From Limosilactobacillus sp. (GTDB lineage: Bacteria; Bacillota; Bacilli; Lactobacillales; Lactobacillaceae), in contig NZ_JAKVPE010000001.1 in the NCBI RefSeq assembly GCF_022482365.1, positions 496,001-560,000 of the forward strand: a stretch of 64,000 nt of DNA, given 5' to 3'. The translations under genes and the position numbers were made by a program. Under the pieces are notes generated by a model, which was not told the DNA's origin, made no database searches, and saw only the letters and a program-made list of their open reading frames with translations. Positions 27,004-35,483 of this stretch are shown piece by piece. The stretch's first letter is position 1, and the number at the start of each line of letters is the position of its first letter.

Positions 27004-28089
27004 ATGCGAATTCAAGCCGAAGATGAGCGTCAATTTTTACAAAATGTTTTTGAAAAACTGCATTTTTCGTCCGCGGACGGGGCACTGCTGGCCGATACCC
27101 TGGTCGACGCCGACCTACGGGGAATCTCTTCCCACGGGATCCAGCGTCTGGCCTGGTACCGCCGGATGATTAAGGACGGCACCATCGACCCGACCAAGCA
27201 CGCCGAGGTCGTCCGTGAGCTGCCCGGCAGCGTTCTAATCGATGCCAACCAGAACATGGGCCAGCTGGCAGCCGTTTTGGGAATGAAGAAAATCATTGAA
27301 AAGGCCAAGAAGACCGGGGTCGCCGTGGCCGTGGTTCGCAACTCCAACCACTTCGGGATTGCCGGCTACTACAGCCGGATGGCCCTGGATGCCGGTCTGG
27401 TCGGGATTGCTCTGACCAACACCCGGCCGCTGGTGGTTCCGACTAACGCCACCCAGGCCTTTCTCGGCTCTAACGCCTTTGCCTTTGGCTTCCCGGCACA
27501 ACCGCATCCGTTCATGTTCGATGGTGCCACCTGCGTCGTCTCCGGCGGAAAGATCCAAGTCCATTCCAAGAAGGGTGACGCCCTGCCCGGCGAATGGGTT
27601 GTCGACGGCAAGCGCGAGCTGGTAACCGACTCCGATGAAGCTGAGGACATCCTCGCCACTGCTGCCTTCACCGAGGGCGAGCAAAAGGGCGGCGGGGTCC
27701 TGACCCTTGGCGGCAAGGACGAGGTCAACGGCAACTACAAGGGGATGGGCAATTCGATCGTAATCGAACTGCTGACCGGGATCCTCGCCCAGGGTTCCAT
27801 CTCCGCCGATACCGTCAGCGGCAAGCACGACTTCAGCCAGTTTCTCTTCGTCCTTGACCCATCCTTCTTTGGTGATCCGAAGGTACTGGAAAAGGACGCT
27901 ACCAGCATGCTCGACCGCATTCGTCACCTTGACCACATCCCCGGCAAGAAGATCTGGATCCCTGGTGACCGTGAATACCGGCTCCTGGACGAAAATAAGC
28001 AGCGCGGTGTCAGCGTCGATGATAAGACCTACGATGAGATGAAGACGATCGGCGAAGAGCTGGACGTGACCGTTCCGGCCGAAGCCTGA
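27004..28089 (+). CDS. Malate/L-lactate dehydrogenase family oxidoreductase (Ldh_2 type)
   Basis: 361 residues. NAD(P)-dependent 2-hydroxyacid oxidoreductase of the family containing type-2 malate, sulfolactate and ureidoglycolate dehydrogenases, unrelated to classical LDH. Motifs: RGISSHGIQRL near residue 40 and VVRNSNHFGIAGYYS with the catalytic His near 117. The start at ATG 27004 follows GAGGAG. Substrate not determinable from sequence. Flanked by its own promoter and terminator, so monocistronic. Confidence 0.88.
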   Translation: MRIQAEDERQFLQNVFEKLHFSSADGALLADTLVDADLRGISSHGIQRLAWYRRMIKDGTIDPTKHAEVVRELPGSVLIDANQNMGQLAAVLGMKKIIEKAKKTGVAVAVVRNSNHFGIAGYYSRMALDAGLVGIALTNTRPLVVPTNATQAFLGSNAFAFGFPAQPHPFMFDGATCVVSGGKIQVHSKKGDALPGEWVVDGKRELVTDSDEAEDILATAAFTEGEQKGGGVLTLGGKDEVNGNYKGMGNSIVIELLTGILAQGSISADTVSGKHDFSQFLFVLDPSFFGDPKVLEKDATSMLDRIRHLDHIPGKKIWIPGDREYRLLDENKQRGVSVDDKTYDEMKTIGEELDVTVPAEA

Positions 28090-28113
28090 ATATTTTGTAT
28101 TAATCATGACCCA

Positions 28114-28142
28114 AAAATGGTGCATTTATGCACCATTTTTTT
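28114..28142 (+). terminator. Terminator of the Ldh_2-type gene
   Basis: AAAATGGTGCA and TGCACCATTTT form an 11-bp stem with a TTTA loop at 28114-28137, followed by TTTTTTG. Confidence 0.9.
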
Positions 28143-28160
28143 GTTTATGTCCAAATTTAA

Positions 28161-28214
28161 TTGACGTGAAATGAATATCTGTTAAACTAATGATAAGGAT
28201 GTAAACGCTTTACA
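28161..28214 (+). promoter_or_regulatory. Promoter with cre-like palindrome for the 55-residue gene
   Basis: TTGACG (28161-28166), 16-bp spacer, TAAACT (28183-28188). The palindrome TGTAAACGCTTTACA (28200-28214) lies just after the expected start of transcription. It resembles a CcpA cre site with one extra base, a position where CcpA would block transcription. Confidence 0.55.
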
Positions 28215-28237
28215 CTGAAAAGGAGGTCGTGATTATT

Positions 28238-28405
28238 ATGGCTGAAAACAGTTGGCTCGTCGATCTCTGGTTATCCGGTGATCGCCAAGGGGCACTGGCG
28301 GAGGGCCTGAACCTGGAGATGTTCCAGGAGGCCCTAGCGGACATGAATCTGACGCCGACACTTCAAGAGGAGCTGTTGGCGGAATTTGAAAGTGAAGTAC
28401 TCTAA
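28238..28405 (+). CDS. Small acidic protein, 55 residues
   Basis: MAENSWLVDLWLSGDRQGAL begins a 55-residue acidic protein with no family I recognise. Support is strong for so short a gene: AAGGAGG ribosome site 11 bases before the ATG, its own promoter with a cre-like palindrome, and its own terminator. It is predicted mostly helical, with leucine/glutamate repeats (LAEGLNLEMFQEALADMNL), and has no signal or membrane segment. Likely cytoplasmic; function unknown. Confidence 0.75.
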   Translation: MAENSWLVDLWLSGDRQGALAEGLNLEMFQEALADMNLTPTLQEELLAEFESEVL

Positions 28406-28411
28406 TTTAAG

Positions 28412-28442
28412 TAGCTGTCAGCCTAGCTGACGGCTATTTTTT
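28412..28442 (+). terminator. Terminator of the 55-residue gene
   Basis: TAGCTGTCAGC (28412-28422) pairs with GCTGACGGCTA (28426-28436, one mismatch), followed by TTTTTTA. Confidence 0.85.
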
Positions 28443-28451
28443 ATTTTGGGC

Positions 28452-28776
28452 TTGACATCGACGACCAAGCTTTGTATGATAATGACAATTTAATTAGAGA
28501 ACGCTGAGAAAAGATGAGTAGTAAGCGCGAAGCATTCCAGAGAGCCGGGATGGTGAGAACCGGTATGACGAACGCTTACGAAGATGGTCTTGGAGCAACT
28601 ACGAATTGCGAGTCACTTTGACGAGCGGTTCCCGATCGGCACCCGTTACCGTGCCCGGGTTTACCCTTTTCGGGTGTACCTAGTAAGGGCTGGGCTGTGA
28701 GGCCTGGTCGAATCCGGGTGGTAACACGCTGCTAGCGTCCCGTGGAAGAACAATTTTGTTTTTCCACGGGATTTTT
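28452..28776 (+). promoter_or_regulatory. T-box leader with promoter and terminator, probably methionine-specific
   Basis: Promoter TTGACA (28452-28457), 17-bp spacer, TATGAT (28475-28480). A leader of about 290 nt follows with stem-I elements (AGTA near 28528, AACGCTTACGAAGATGG). The T-box sequence GGGTGGTAACACG at 28716-28728 can form the antiterminator with downstream bases. The terminator stem CCCGTGGAA (28739-28747) / TTCCACGGG (28762-28770) ends in ATTTTTG. The likely specifier triplet is ATG at 28584-28586, followed by G; this fits the methionine-related gene downstream. The specifier assignment is inference. Confidence 0.85.
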
Positions 28777-28827
28777 GTTTTCCAGGCCCACTGCTCAGCG
28801 CTCAAGCAAAGAAAGGATCTGCATACT

Positions 28828-29967
28828 ATGACTGAATTTACTAAACGAACTACTTCCCCATTCCGCTACGATGTTGTCGGTAGTTTCCTCCGTCCGCAGC
28901 AATTAAAGGACGCCCGCGCCCAGTTTGCCCAGGGTCAAATTAGCCGGGACGACCTGACGCAAGTCGAAGACCAGTGCATCATCGACCTGATCAAAAAAGA
29001 AGAGGCGGTTGGCCTGCACGCCGTCACGGACGGTGAATTCCGCCGCAGCTGGTGGCACCTCGACTTCCTCTGGGGTCTGCAGGGAGTTGAAAAGGCCCAG
29101 GCAGAAGAAGGCTACGTTTTCCATGACGAGATTTCCCGGGCCGAGACCGCCAAGGTGGTTGTCAAGGTCAGCGGGGAAAATCATCCCTTCGTCCAGCACT
29201 TTAAGTTCACTCAGGCCCACGTCTCTGCCGGCACCCAGGTCAAGCAAACGATCCCGTCACCGGCACAGGCCCTAGCGGAGTTTGAACGTCCCGAAAACCT
29301 GGCTGGGATTAAGCAGTTCTATGTATCGCTAGACGACTTTTGCGCCGACTTGGTCAAGGCCTACAACCAGGTGATTGGTGATCTCTACCGAGCCGGCTGT
29401 CGAACCCTGCAGCTCGATGATTGTACCTGGGGTGCCCTTGCCGACTGGCATGAACACCCGGAACACATCCCGGCTTACGGAATCGATGCCGCCGCCCTTG
29501 ACCGTAACAAGGAGGCCTTCGTTGAAATCAACAACGCCGTACTCCAAGGACTGCCAGCGGACCTGACCGTCAACACCCACGTCTGCCGCGGTAATTACCA
29601 CTCCACCTGGTCCAACGCTGGTGGCTACGATTACGTCGCCGATCCCCTCTTCACTCGCGAACGGGTCAACGCCTTCTACCTCGAATACGACAGCGAGCGC
29701 GCCGGGGGCTTTGAACCGCTGGCCCAGGTTCCGGATGACAAGTACGTGGTCGTCGGCCTGGTCACTTCGAAGTCCGGCCGGCTGGAGGATAAGGCAGCGA
29801 TCATCCGCCGGCTGGAAGAGGCGGCGAAGTTCCACCCGCTCGACAAGCTCTGCCTTAGTCCCCAGTGTGGCTTCTCTTCCACTGAAGAGGGCAACATCTT
29901 AACCGAGGAACAGCAGTGGAATAAGGTTCGCTTCATCAAGGAGATTGCCGAAGAAGTGTGGGGCTAA
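28828..29967 (+). CDS. MetE C-terminal-like methyltransferase (YxjG/YxjH family)
   Basis: 379 residues, a stand-alone cobalamin-independent methionine synthase-like barrel. Visible elements: GSFLRP near residue 15, TDGEFRRSWWHLDF, the metal-site Cys region LQLDDCTWG, NTHVCRGNY and SPQCGFSS, giving the His/Cys/Cys zinc ligands. The role is methyl transfer to homocysteine or a related thiol to make methionine. Start at ATG 28828 after AAAGGA. Control by a T-box means expression rises when the cognate tRNA is uncharged. Confidence 0.88.
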   Translation: MTEFTKRTTSPFRYDVVGSFLRPQQLKDARAQFAQGQISRDDLTQVEDQCIIDLIKKEEAVGLHAVTDGEFRRSWWHLDFLWGLQGVEKAQAEEGYVFHDEISRAETAKVVVKVSGENHPFVQHFKFTQAHVSAGTQVKQTIPSPAQALAEFERPENLAGIKQFYVSLDDFCADLVKAYNQVIGDLYRAGCRTLQLDDCTWGALADWHEHPEHIPAYGIDAAALDRNKEAFVEINNAVLQGLPADLTVNTHVCRGNYHSTWSNAGGYDYVADPLFTRERVNAFYLEYDSERAGGFEPLAQVPDDKYVVVGLVTSKSGRLEDKAAIIRRLEEAAKFHPLDKLCLSPQCGFSSTEEGNILTEEQQWNKVRFIKEIAEEVWG

Positions 29968-30102
29968 GTGTGATGACTCGCAAGTAAAAGCCGACCATGT
30001 TCACTAAAACTGAACAGCGGGTTCCAAAATGCTAAATTTCTTCCAGCCAGTTTTCGTGATACATTGAACATGTTGAAAGAATTCGAATTGGAGGTCTTTA
30101 GC

Positions 30103-31320
30103 ATGAAACAATTAACCGATCAAGTTACTTTCCGTCATGGCGCAACCCTTAATAGTCGGCTTGTCCAAGCACCAATGTTAACTAATAGCGGCGACCACGA
30201 AGCCGTTTCTCAAGACACCTTGGATTATTATGGTGCTCGTTCACAGTCCGCCGCCATGGTAATTGTTGAATACACATCGGTTCGGAAAAACGGTGGTCCT
30301 TCCCGTTCCTGGGCTGATGATCGTGAGCAATTGGCAATCTATGATGATTCCTTCAAACCTGGTTTCACGAAACTTGCTAAAGCCCTTAAGAAGGACGGCA
30401 ACAAGGCCATTCTGCAGCTTGTCCACTCCGGTCGTGAGGCCAACTATGCCCCGCAACTCGGCCGGACCGTTGAAGTACCTACCAAGATGGACTTCCCGTG
30501 GATTAGCTACCCAGTCCATGAACTGACCGACCAAGAAGTCCGTGACGTCATTCACGATTTCGGCACCGCCGCTAAGCGTGCCATTGACTGTGGCTTCGAC
30601 GGGATCGAAATTCATGGTGCTAACCACTACCTAATTCAACAATTTTTCTCCGCCTACTCTAACCGGCGCACGGATCATTGGGGTGGCTCGCTTGAGAAGC
30701 GGATGAACTTCCCCTTAGCCGTGACCGAAGAAGTAATGCGCGTTGTCAAGGAGTATGCCCCAAAGGACTTCATCGTCGGCTACCGGATCAGTCCCGAAGA
30801 AGTCCACGAGACGGTTGGCTACACCTGGCACGAGTCGACCCAATTGATCAAAGCATTAATCGACCGCTTTGACCTTGACTACATTCACCTTTCCCTGCCC
30901 GCCTACAATGCCAAACCACAGGATTCGGATAAGACCTTTGCCGAACTGTTCCAACCAGCAATCGGCTCACAGGCTAAGGAGATCATTGTCGGAAACGTAA
31001 TGTCGGAGGCGGACGCTAAGGATGCCCTCAAGCTAACCGACCTCGTCGCCATGGCGCGGGCAACGTTAATTGACCCACAAATCGGCTTAAAGATCAGCGA
31101 AGGGCGCGGGGACGAAATCGTTCACCAAATCTCACCGGAACAGGTCAAACGCTCCCACCTGACCCCAGGACTGATTAACCTCTTCTCCGATCCGAAAATG
31201 GAACCGCATCTGCCGGGTCGTGAATCGATCTACTATCTTCACGAAAAAGGCAGCTTAAACAAAGACGTCATGAAGAACGGCACTAGCTCATCATTCAACC
31301 TTAAGCATTTTAAGAAGTAA
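30103..31320 (+). CDS. NADH:flavin oxidoreductase, Old Yellow Enzyme family (paralogue 1)
   Basis: 405 residues. FMN-dependent ene-reductase barrel with the substrate-binding HGANHYLIQQFFSAYSNRRTD segment and WGGSLEKRMNFPL, conserved in OYE/2,4-dienoyl-CoA reductase-like proteins. The start at ATG 30103 follows TTGGAGG; the open frame extends back to 30064. About 70% similar by eye to the paralogue at 33274. The 135 bp upstream contain a GTTCA...TGAAC dyad (30000-30017) and no gene. Physiological substrate unknown. Confidence 0.88.
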   Translation: MKQLTDQVTFRHGATLNSRLVQAPMLTNSGDHEAVSQDTLDYYGARSQSAAMVIVEYTSVRKNGGPSRSWADDREQLAIYDDSFKPGFTKLAKALKKDGNKAILQLVHSGREANYAPQLGRTVEVPTKMDFPWISYPVHELTDQEVRDVIHDFGTAAKRAIDCGFDGIEIHGANHYLIQQFFSAYSNRRTDHWGGSLEKRMNFPLAVTEEVMRVVKEYAPKDFIVGYRISPEEVHETVGYTWHESTQLIKALIDRFDLDYIHLSLPAYNAKPQDSDKTFAELFQPAIGSQAKEIIVGNVMSEADAKDALKLTDLVAMARATLIDPQIGLKISEGRGDEIVHQISPEQVKRSHLTPGLINLFSDPKMEPHLPGRESIYYLHEKGSLNKDVMKNGTSSSFNLKHFKK

Positions 31321-31331
31321 GCAACAGTGAA

Positions 31332-31377
31332 ACAGCAGATCTGACAAGAGTCTTCCTGCCAGATCTGCTGTTTTTTT
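31332..31377 (+). terminator. Terminator after OYE paralogue 1
   Basis: ACAGCAGATCTG (31332-31343) and CAGATCTGCTGT (31360-31371) form a perfect 12-bp stem followed by TTTTTT. It lies at the convergence with the LysR gene and may serve both. Confidence 0.92.
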
Positions 31378-32269
31378 ACTGCAGTTTTTGATTGATTTGT
31401 TTGATCAGCTGGAGGATAAATGTTGGCAGCGGATAGCGCGGATTGGTCACCCAACCCAGCTTGAACCGATCATTGATTAAATGGCTCAGATTAATTTTCG
31501 GCAGCGTCGCGAAATCCCTATCGGGCGAGTGGCGTGCCTGCCAATCGCGAGCGAGGCAAACCGCTCCGCACTCTTTAATCACCGTCCCCATCGCCCAGGA
31601 ATCATCCAAGCGCACGATCTTTTTCAAGGGGCCGCACAGGTATTGCAGGTGTTCAAAGAGCTGGTCGTTGTACGGATCATTGAAGAGGGCAAATACCTGG
31701 CTTTGAAGATCAGTTAAATCGATCTGCTTTTTCCTTAGCAGTGGGCTGTCCGGACTAACGATCAGGCTAATGTGACCGTTATGAATATTTTGGAAATCGA
31801 GGCCCTGCAACTGGTTCTCATGTTCCGCATCGATTGCGATAAATCCCGCATCAAGGGTGTGCTGCCGGACCCGCTCAATTATCTGCCTGCTTGACTGTTG
31901 GCCAATGCTCAGGTAATGCTTTTCGTCGGCCAGTGCCAGATACTCGGTTAACATTGGCTTGAGCAGCGTGTTCGCGTAGGCAAGGCGAATGGTTTGCGTC
32001 CGGTGGCGTCCCGTTAAAGTCGTCGCAAAATTTTGCATTCGAAGATTCGCGTCCAGCATGTCCTTAAGATAAGGAAGCATTTCTTGACCTTGCGCCGTCA
32101 GCTGGGTTCCACGGTGAGAACGGGTAAAAAGGCAAACTCCCAATTCATTCTCTAACTGAGAAATTGCCTGGCTCAGACCGGATTTGGAAATGTGCAGGCT
32201 GCTCGCCGTTTCCTGAATGGTGCGGTGGTTTGCCAGCTCGATAGCATATAATAGTTGTTCAGACGTCAC
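31376..32269 (-). CDS. LysR-family transcriptional regulator (paralogue 1)
   Basis: 297 residues with start at GTG 32269, chosen because the second LysR protein of this window begins MTSEQLRYAIELAN at the same point; AAGGTGAT lies 7 bases upstream. An ATG at 32287 would add six residues. N-terminal winged HTH (ETASSLHISKSGLSQAISQLENELG), then the linker helix and a periplasmic-binding-like effector domain. It diverges from the NAD(P)-binding protein gene and converges with OYE 1, so it may control one or both. Confidence 0.88.
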   Translation of the reverse strand: MTSEQLLYAIELANHRTIQETASSLHISKSGLSQAISQLENELGVCLFTRSHRGTQLTAQGQEMLPYLKDMLDANLRMQNFATTLTGRHRTQTIRLAYANTLLKPMLTEYLALADEKHYLSIGQQSSRQIIERVRQHTLDAGFIAIDAEHENQLQGLDFQNIHNGHISLIVSPDSPLLRKKQIDLTDLQSQVFALFNDPYNDQLFEHLQYLCGPLKKIVRLDDSWAMGTVIKECGAVCLARDWQARHSPDRDFATLPKINLSHLINDRFKLGWVTNPRYPLPTFILQLIKQINQKLQ

Positions 32270-32440
32270 TGATATCATCACCTTCATTTTTTCCTATCTC
32301 TTATAGTAAACGAAAACCTGATGTCTGCCTACTTGAACGTTGCTAATTCCGCAACCCCGCGTCAACTTTTCCGCGCTAGTCAAATATCCCTTTGAGATTT
32401 ACTATTATTTTGTAAGTAAAACAGAAGGGAGCCTTTTATC

Positions 32441-33136
32441 ATGAAAAACGTTCTTATCATTGGTGCTAGCAGTCAGATTGCTAGCCACGCCGAACAAATG
32501 CTGGTTGGGGATCCAGAGATTAAGCTGACCCTCTTCCTTCGCCATCCCGCTCGACTCGCTGACAATCTGAAGGATGAGCGGATCATCACCGGCGACGCTA
32601 CTAAGTTGGCCGATGTCCAGGAGGCAGTCAAGGGCCAGGACATCGTCTACGCCAGCCTCGCCGGTGAAGTCAAGGCAGCTGCCGAGACCATCGTCCAGGC
32701 AATGGATGCCGCCGGAGTCAAGCGCCTGATCTGGACCTCGTCGCTGGGAATTTACAACGAAATCCCCGGTGAGTTTGGCCGCTGGAATCAACAGGTCCTG
32801 GGCAGCTACTACCACCGCTACCGTCTCGCCGCCGATGTCATCGAGGCCAGTGACCTGGACTACACGATCATCCGACCGGCCTGGCTGACCAAACTGGACG
32901 AGGTCAATTACGAGACAACCCACCGCGACGATCCGTTCAAGGGGACCGAGGTTTCACGCAAAAGTGTCGCCGCCTACGTGGTCAGCGTGATCAAGGACCC
33001 GACCAAGGACGTTCGGGACTCAATCGGTGTCGACAAGCCCGGTACCGAGGCCGACCGTCCGCGCCCAGATGTCATGGCGGCCAACGGTGGTTACGAGCCC
33101 GCCGTCAAGGAAGACATTAAGGTGCGTTTCCCCTAA
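32441..33136 (+). CDS. NAD(P)-binding atypical SDR (NmrA/YwnB-like)
   Basis: 231 residues. Rossmann start MKNVLIIGASSQIASHAEQ, then LIWTSSLGIYNE and a Y-x3-R/K-type region (YYHRYRLAADVIEAS), and IIRPAWL, as in the NAD(P)H-binding atypical SDRs of lactobacilli. Probably a redox sensor or reductase; substrate unknown. It lies between a divergent LysR gene and a co-directional OYE gene 137 bp downstream and shares a 12-base upstream motif with it. Confidence 0.85.
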   Translation: MKNVLIIGASSQIASHAEQMLVGDPEIKLTLFLRHPARLADNLKDERIITGDATKLADVQEAVKGQDIVYASLAGEVKAAAETIVQAMDAAGVKRLIWTSSLGIYNEIPGEFGRWNQQVLGSYYHRYRLAADVIEASDLDYTIIRPAWLTKLDEVNYETTHRDDPFKGTEVSRKSVAAYVVSVIKDPTKDVRDSIGVDKPGTEADRPRPDVMAANGGYEPAVKEDIKVRFP

Positions 33137-33273
33137 TTAATCCATTAAATTCTTTCCAATCCAACAATCAATCATGTTGACAATTTCACAACAACTCGTC
33201 AACTTTTCGCCGATTTTTAATCCATTCTTTCCATGCTAAGATCAAGGCAAAAGCAATCAAGGAGGACAAAATT

Positions 33274-34515
33274 ATGTCAAAGCTCAACCAACCCCTGACC
33301 TTCCGCCACGGCGCTACCGTTACGAACCGCTTCGTGCAGCCACCAATGCTGACCAACAGCGCTGAGGACGGTTTTGCCACTCAAGACACCATCAACTATT
33401 ACCAAGCCCACGCCAAGTCCGGTGGCATGATCATCACCGAGTATATGTACGTCAGCGAAAACGGTGGCCCCGCCCTAACCTGGAAGCGCGGCCGCGAACA
33501 GCTGGCTGCCTACGACGATAAGTTCATCCCCCAGCTGACCAAGGTGGCAGCGGCAATGAAGAGCGCCGGTAACAAGGCCATCATGCAGATTGCCCACACT
33601 GGTCGGGAAGCCAACTTCCGCGCCATGGAGGGCAAGCCGGTCTACGCCCCAACTGCACTGGACTTCCCATTCCTGCCGTACAAGGTTCATGAGTTCACCG
33701 ATGAACAGGTTCAACAGGTCGTTGCTGACTTCGGGGCAGCCGCCAAGCGGGCCATCGACGCCGGTTTTGACGGGGTCGAGATCCACGGGGCCAACCACTA
33801 CCTGATCCAGCAGTTCTTCTCCGCCTACTCCAACCGTCGGACCGATCAGTGGGGCGGCTCCCTTGAGAAGCGGATGAACTTCCCACTGGCCGTCGTTAAA
33901 TCCGTCATGGACACGGTCAAGAAGTACGCCCCGAAAGACTTCATCGTTGGCTACCGGATCTCACCGGAGGAAATCCACGGTAAGAACATCGGCTACACCT
34001 GGCATGAAGCCACTCAGCTCGTCGATCGGCTCACCACGGAATTCGACCTTGACTACATTCACCTGTCAATACCGCAGTTCGATGCCAAGGCGGGTGACGC
34101 AATGCTGCTCGACACCAGCAAGGCCGACCAGGAATTCAAGGATTCGGCTAAGCCACTGGCCACCCTCTTCCAGCCATACCTGAACGGGGCCAAGGAAATT
34201 ATCGTTGGTGGTATCCGCAACCGGGCCCAGGCTGAAGCGGCTAGCGAATTGGCCGACCTGGTTGCCGTCGGCCGGGCAACGATTGTTGATCCACTCTTCG
34301 CCGAGAAGATCCTGAACGGTGAGGACGATCAGATCGTCAGTGAGGTCACCCCCGAACAGGTCAAGGTCAACCACATGACCCAGGGCCTGATTGACGTTTA
34401 CTCAGGTCCCAAGGCCGCTATTCCACTGCCCGGCGCCGAAAACATCCAGTCCCTCCACCAGGGCTTTGGTGGCTGGGCCGAAATGAAGTACCCCAAGAAC
34501 TCCGAAGTGAAGTAA
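33274..34515 (+). CDS. NADH:flavin oxidoreductase, Old Yellow Enzyme family (paralogue 2)
   Basis: 413 residues, strongly similar to the product of 30103-31320 over the whole length, with the same HGANHYLIQQFFSAYSNRRTD and WGGSLEKRMNFPL blocks. It has a small insertion around residue 275 (LDTSKADQEFKDSAKP) absent from paralogue 1. Ribosome site AAGGAGG before ATG. Likely FMN-dependent ene reductase. The pair probably arose by duplication in this lineage, with the SDR and LysR genes between. Confidence 0.88.
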   Translation: MSKLNQPLTFRHGATVTNRFVQPPMLTNSAEDGFATQDTINYYQAHAKSGGMIITEYMYVSENGGPALTWKRGREQLAAYDDKFIPQLTKVAAAMKSAGNKAIMQIAHTGREANFRAMEGKPVYAPTALDFPFLPYKVHEFTDEQVQQVVADFGAAAKRAIDAGFDGVEIHGANHYLIQQFFSAYSNRRTDQWGGSLEKRMNFPLAVVKSVMDTVKKYAPKDFIVGYRISPEEIHGKNIGYTWHEATQLVDRLTTEFDLDYIHLSIPQFDAKAGDAMLLDTSKADQEFKDSAKPLATLFQPYLNGAKEIIVGGIRNRAQAEAASELADLVAVGRATIVDPLFAEKILNGEDDQIVSEVTPEQVKVNHMTQGLIDVYSGPKAAIPLPGAENIQSLHQGFGGWAEMKYPKNSEVK

Positions 34516-34527
34516 ATTCAAGTCAGT

Positions 34528-34573
34528 AAAGAAGCCGGTCAAGCCATCCCAGGTTTGACCGGCTTCTTTTACT
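34528..34573. terminator. Terminator between converging genes
   Basis: AAAGAAGCCGGTCAA (34528-34542) pairs with TTGACCGGCTTCTTT (34555-34569), a 15-bp perfect stem with T/A tracts on both sides. Serves OYE 2 (+) and the DMT transporter (-). Confidence 0.92.
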
Positions 34574-35468
34574 ATTTTTTGCGGAAGAACGGCAAGCTCT
34601 GCAAGTCAACCTGCATCATCGCACTGGCCAAGAGCAGAATAGCCCCGCCAAAGACCAGCTGCGGGGTTAACCTGTCGTAGCCGAGCACAACCGAGAAGAC
34701 GCTGGCGAAAAATGATTCGAGGATCAGGATTAGCCCGGCCGAGGTCGCATCGGTGTGGGCCTGACCAATAATCTGCATCCCCTGCCCGAGAAAGGTGATG
34801 CCGACAGCTAGAATCACGATTGGCACCAATGCCTGCATCCAATGAATCTGACCAAAGGTGGCGCGTTCCGTTCCGAAAAAGGTCAGCCAGCCAAAAACGC
34901 CTTGCCAGAAGCCGACCATGAAGAGAACGACCCAGGAGCTGGAGGACTGGGGCGCAATTTTATTAAAGAAGATAATCTGCAACGCCCAGAAAACCGTCGA
35001 CAGCAGGGTTAAGAAATCGCCGTACTGCAGGTGCAACCCATTCTGACCGACGTTGGTCAGGACCGCCATCCCAATCACGGCTAGGGTAATCGCAAAGTAG
35101 GTCTTGCGCCGCGGTCGTTCGTGCCAAAAGAGCCACAGAATTAGTGGCGCAATCGCGACGTAAAGGGCGGTGATAAAGGAGCTCTTCGCGGGCGTGGTGT
35201 AGCGGAGCCCCGCAGTCTGCAGGTAATAGCCGAGGTAATTGATGACGCCGATCTCCAGGCCCAGCTTGAGATCCTTCCTGGTAAGGCGGTTGATCTGCTT
35301 GAAGAATAGCAGATAACCGATCAGTGCGCAGATGGTTCCCCGGCAGGCATTGATGAGCCCAGAATGCATGCCGGCGTTCGTCGCGAGTTTCAGGAAAATG
35401 TAGCTGCTGCCCCAAAGGATCGTCGAGAAAAAGAGCAGCGCCGTTGCTTGTCTTTTGTTGATTTCCAT
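34572..35468 (-). CDS. EamA-family (DMT) transporter
   Basis: 298 residues, ten predicted transmembrane helices in two EamA repeats, starting at KRQATALLFFSTILWGSSYIF with the typical W-G-S/T-x-Y/F of the first helix. The second repeat ends in GLILILESFFASVFSVVLGYDRLTPQ. Family members export amino acids or metabolites; substrate unknown. It starts 15 bp after the pyridoxal kinase gene, with a GGGGGAG ribosome site, and is the last gene of a LysR-kinase-transporter operon. Confidence 0.88.
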   Translation of the reverse strand: MEINKRQATALLFFSTILWGSSYIFLKLATNAGMHSGLINACRGTICALIGYLLFFKQINRLTRKDLKLGLEIGVINYLGYYLQTAGLRYTTPAKSSFITALYVAIAPLILWLFWHERPRRKTYFAITLAVIGMAVLTNVGQNGLHLQYGDFLTLLSTVFWALQIIFFNKIAPQSSSSWVVLFMVGFWQGVFGWLTFFGTERATFGQIHWMQALVPIVILAVGITFLGQGMQIIGQAHTDATSAGLILILESFFASVFSVVLGYDRLTPQLVFGGAILLLASAMMQVDLQSLPFFRKK

Positions 35469-35483
35469 GATCTCCCCCGCTTC

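Noticed and set aside
27235-28125. 296-codon minus-strand frame opposite the Ldh_2-type dehydrogenase
   Set aside because: Antisense to a gene with conserved motifs, its own promoter and terminator.
28487-28776. SAM (S-box) riboswitch before the MetE-like gene
   Set aside because: The leader has the T-box core GGGTGGTAAC and stem-I features, not the S-box core.
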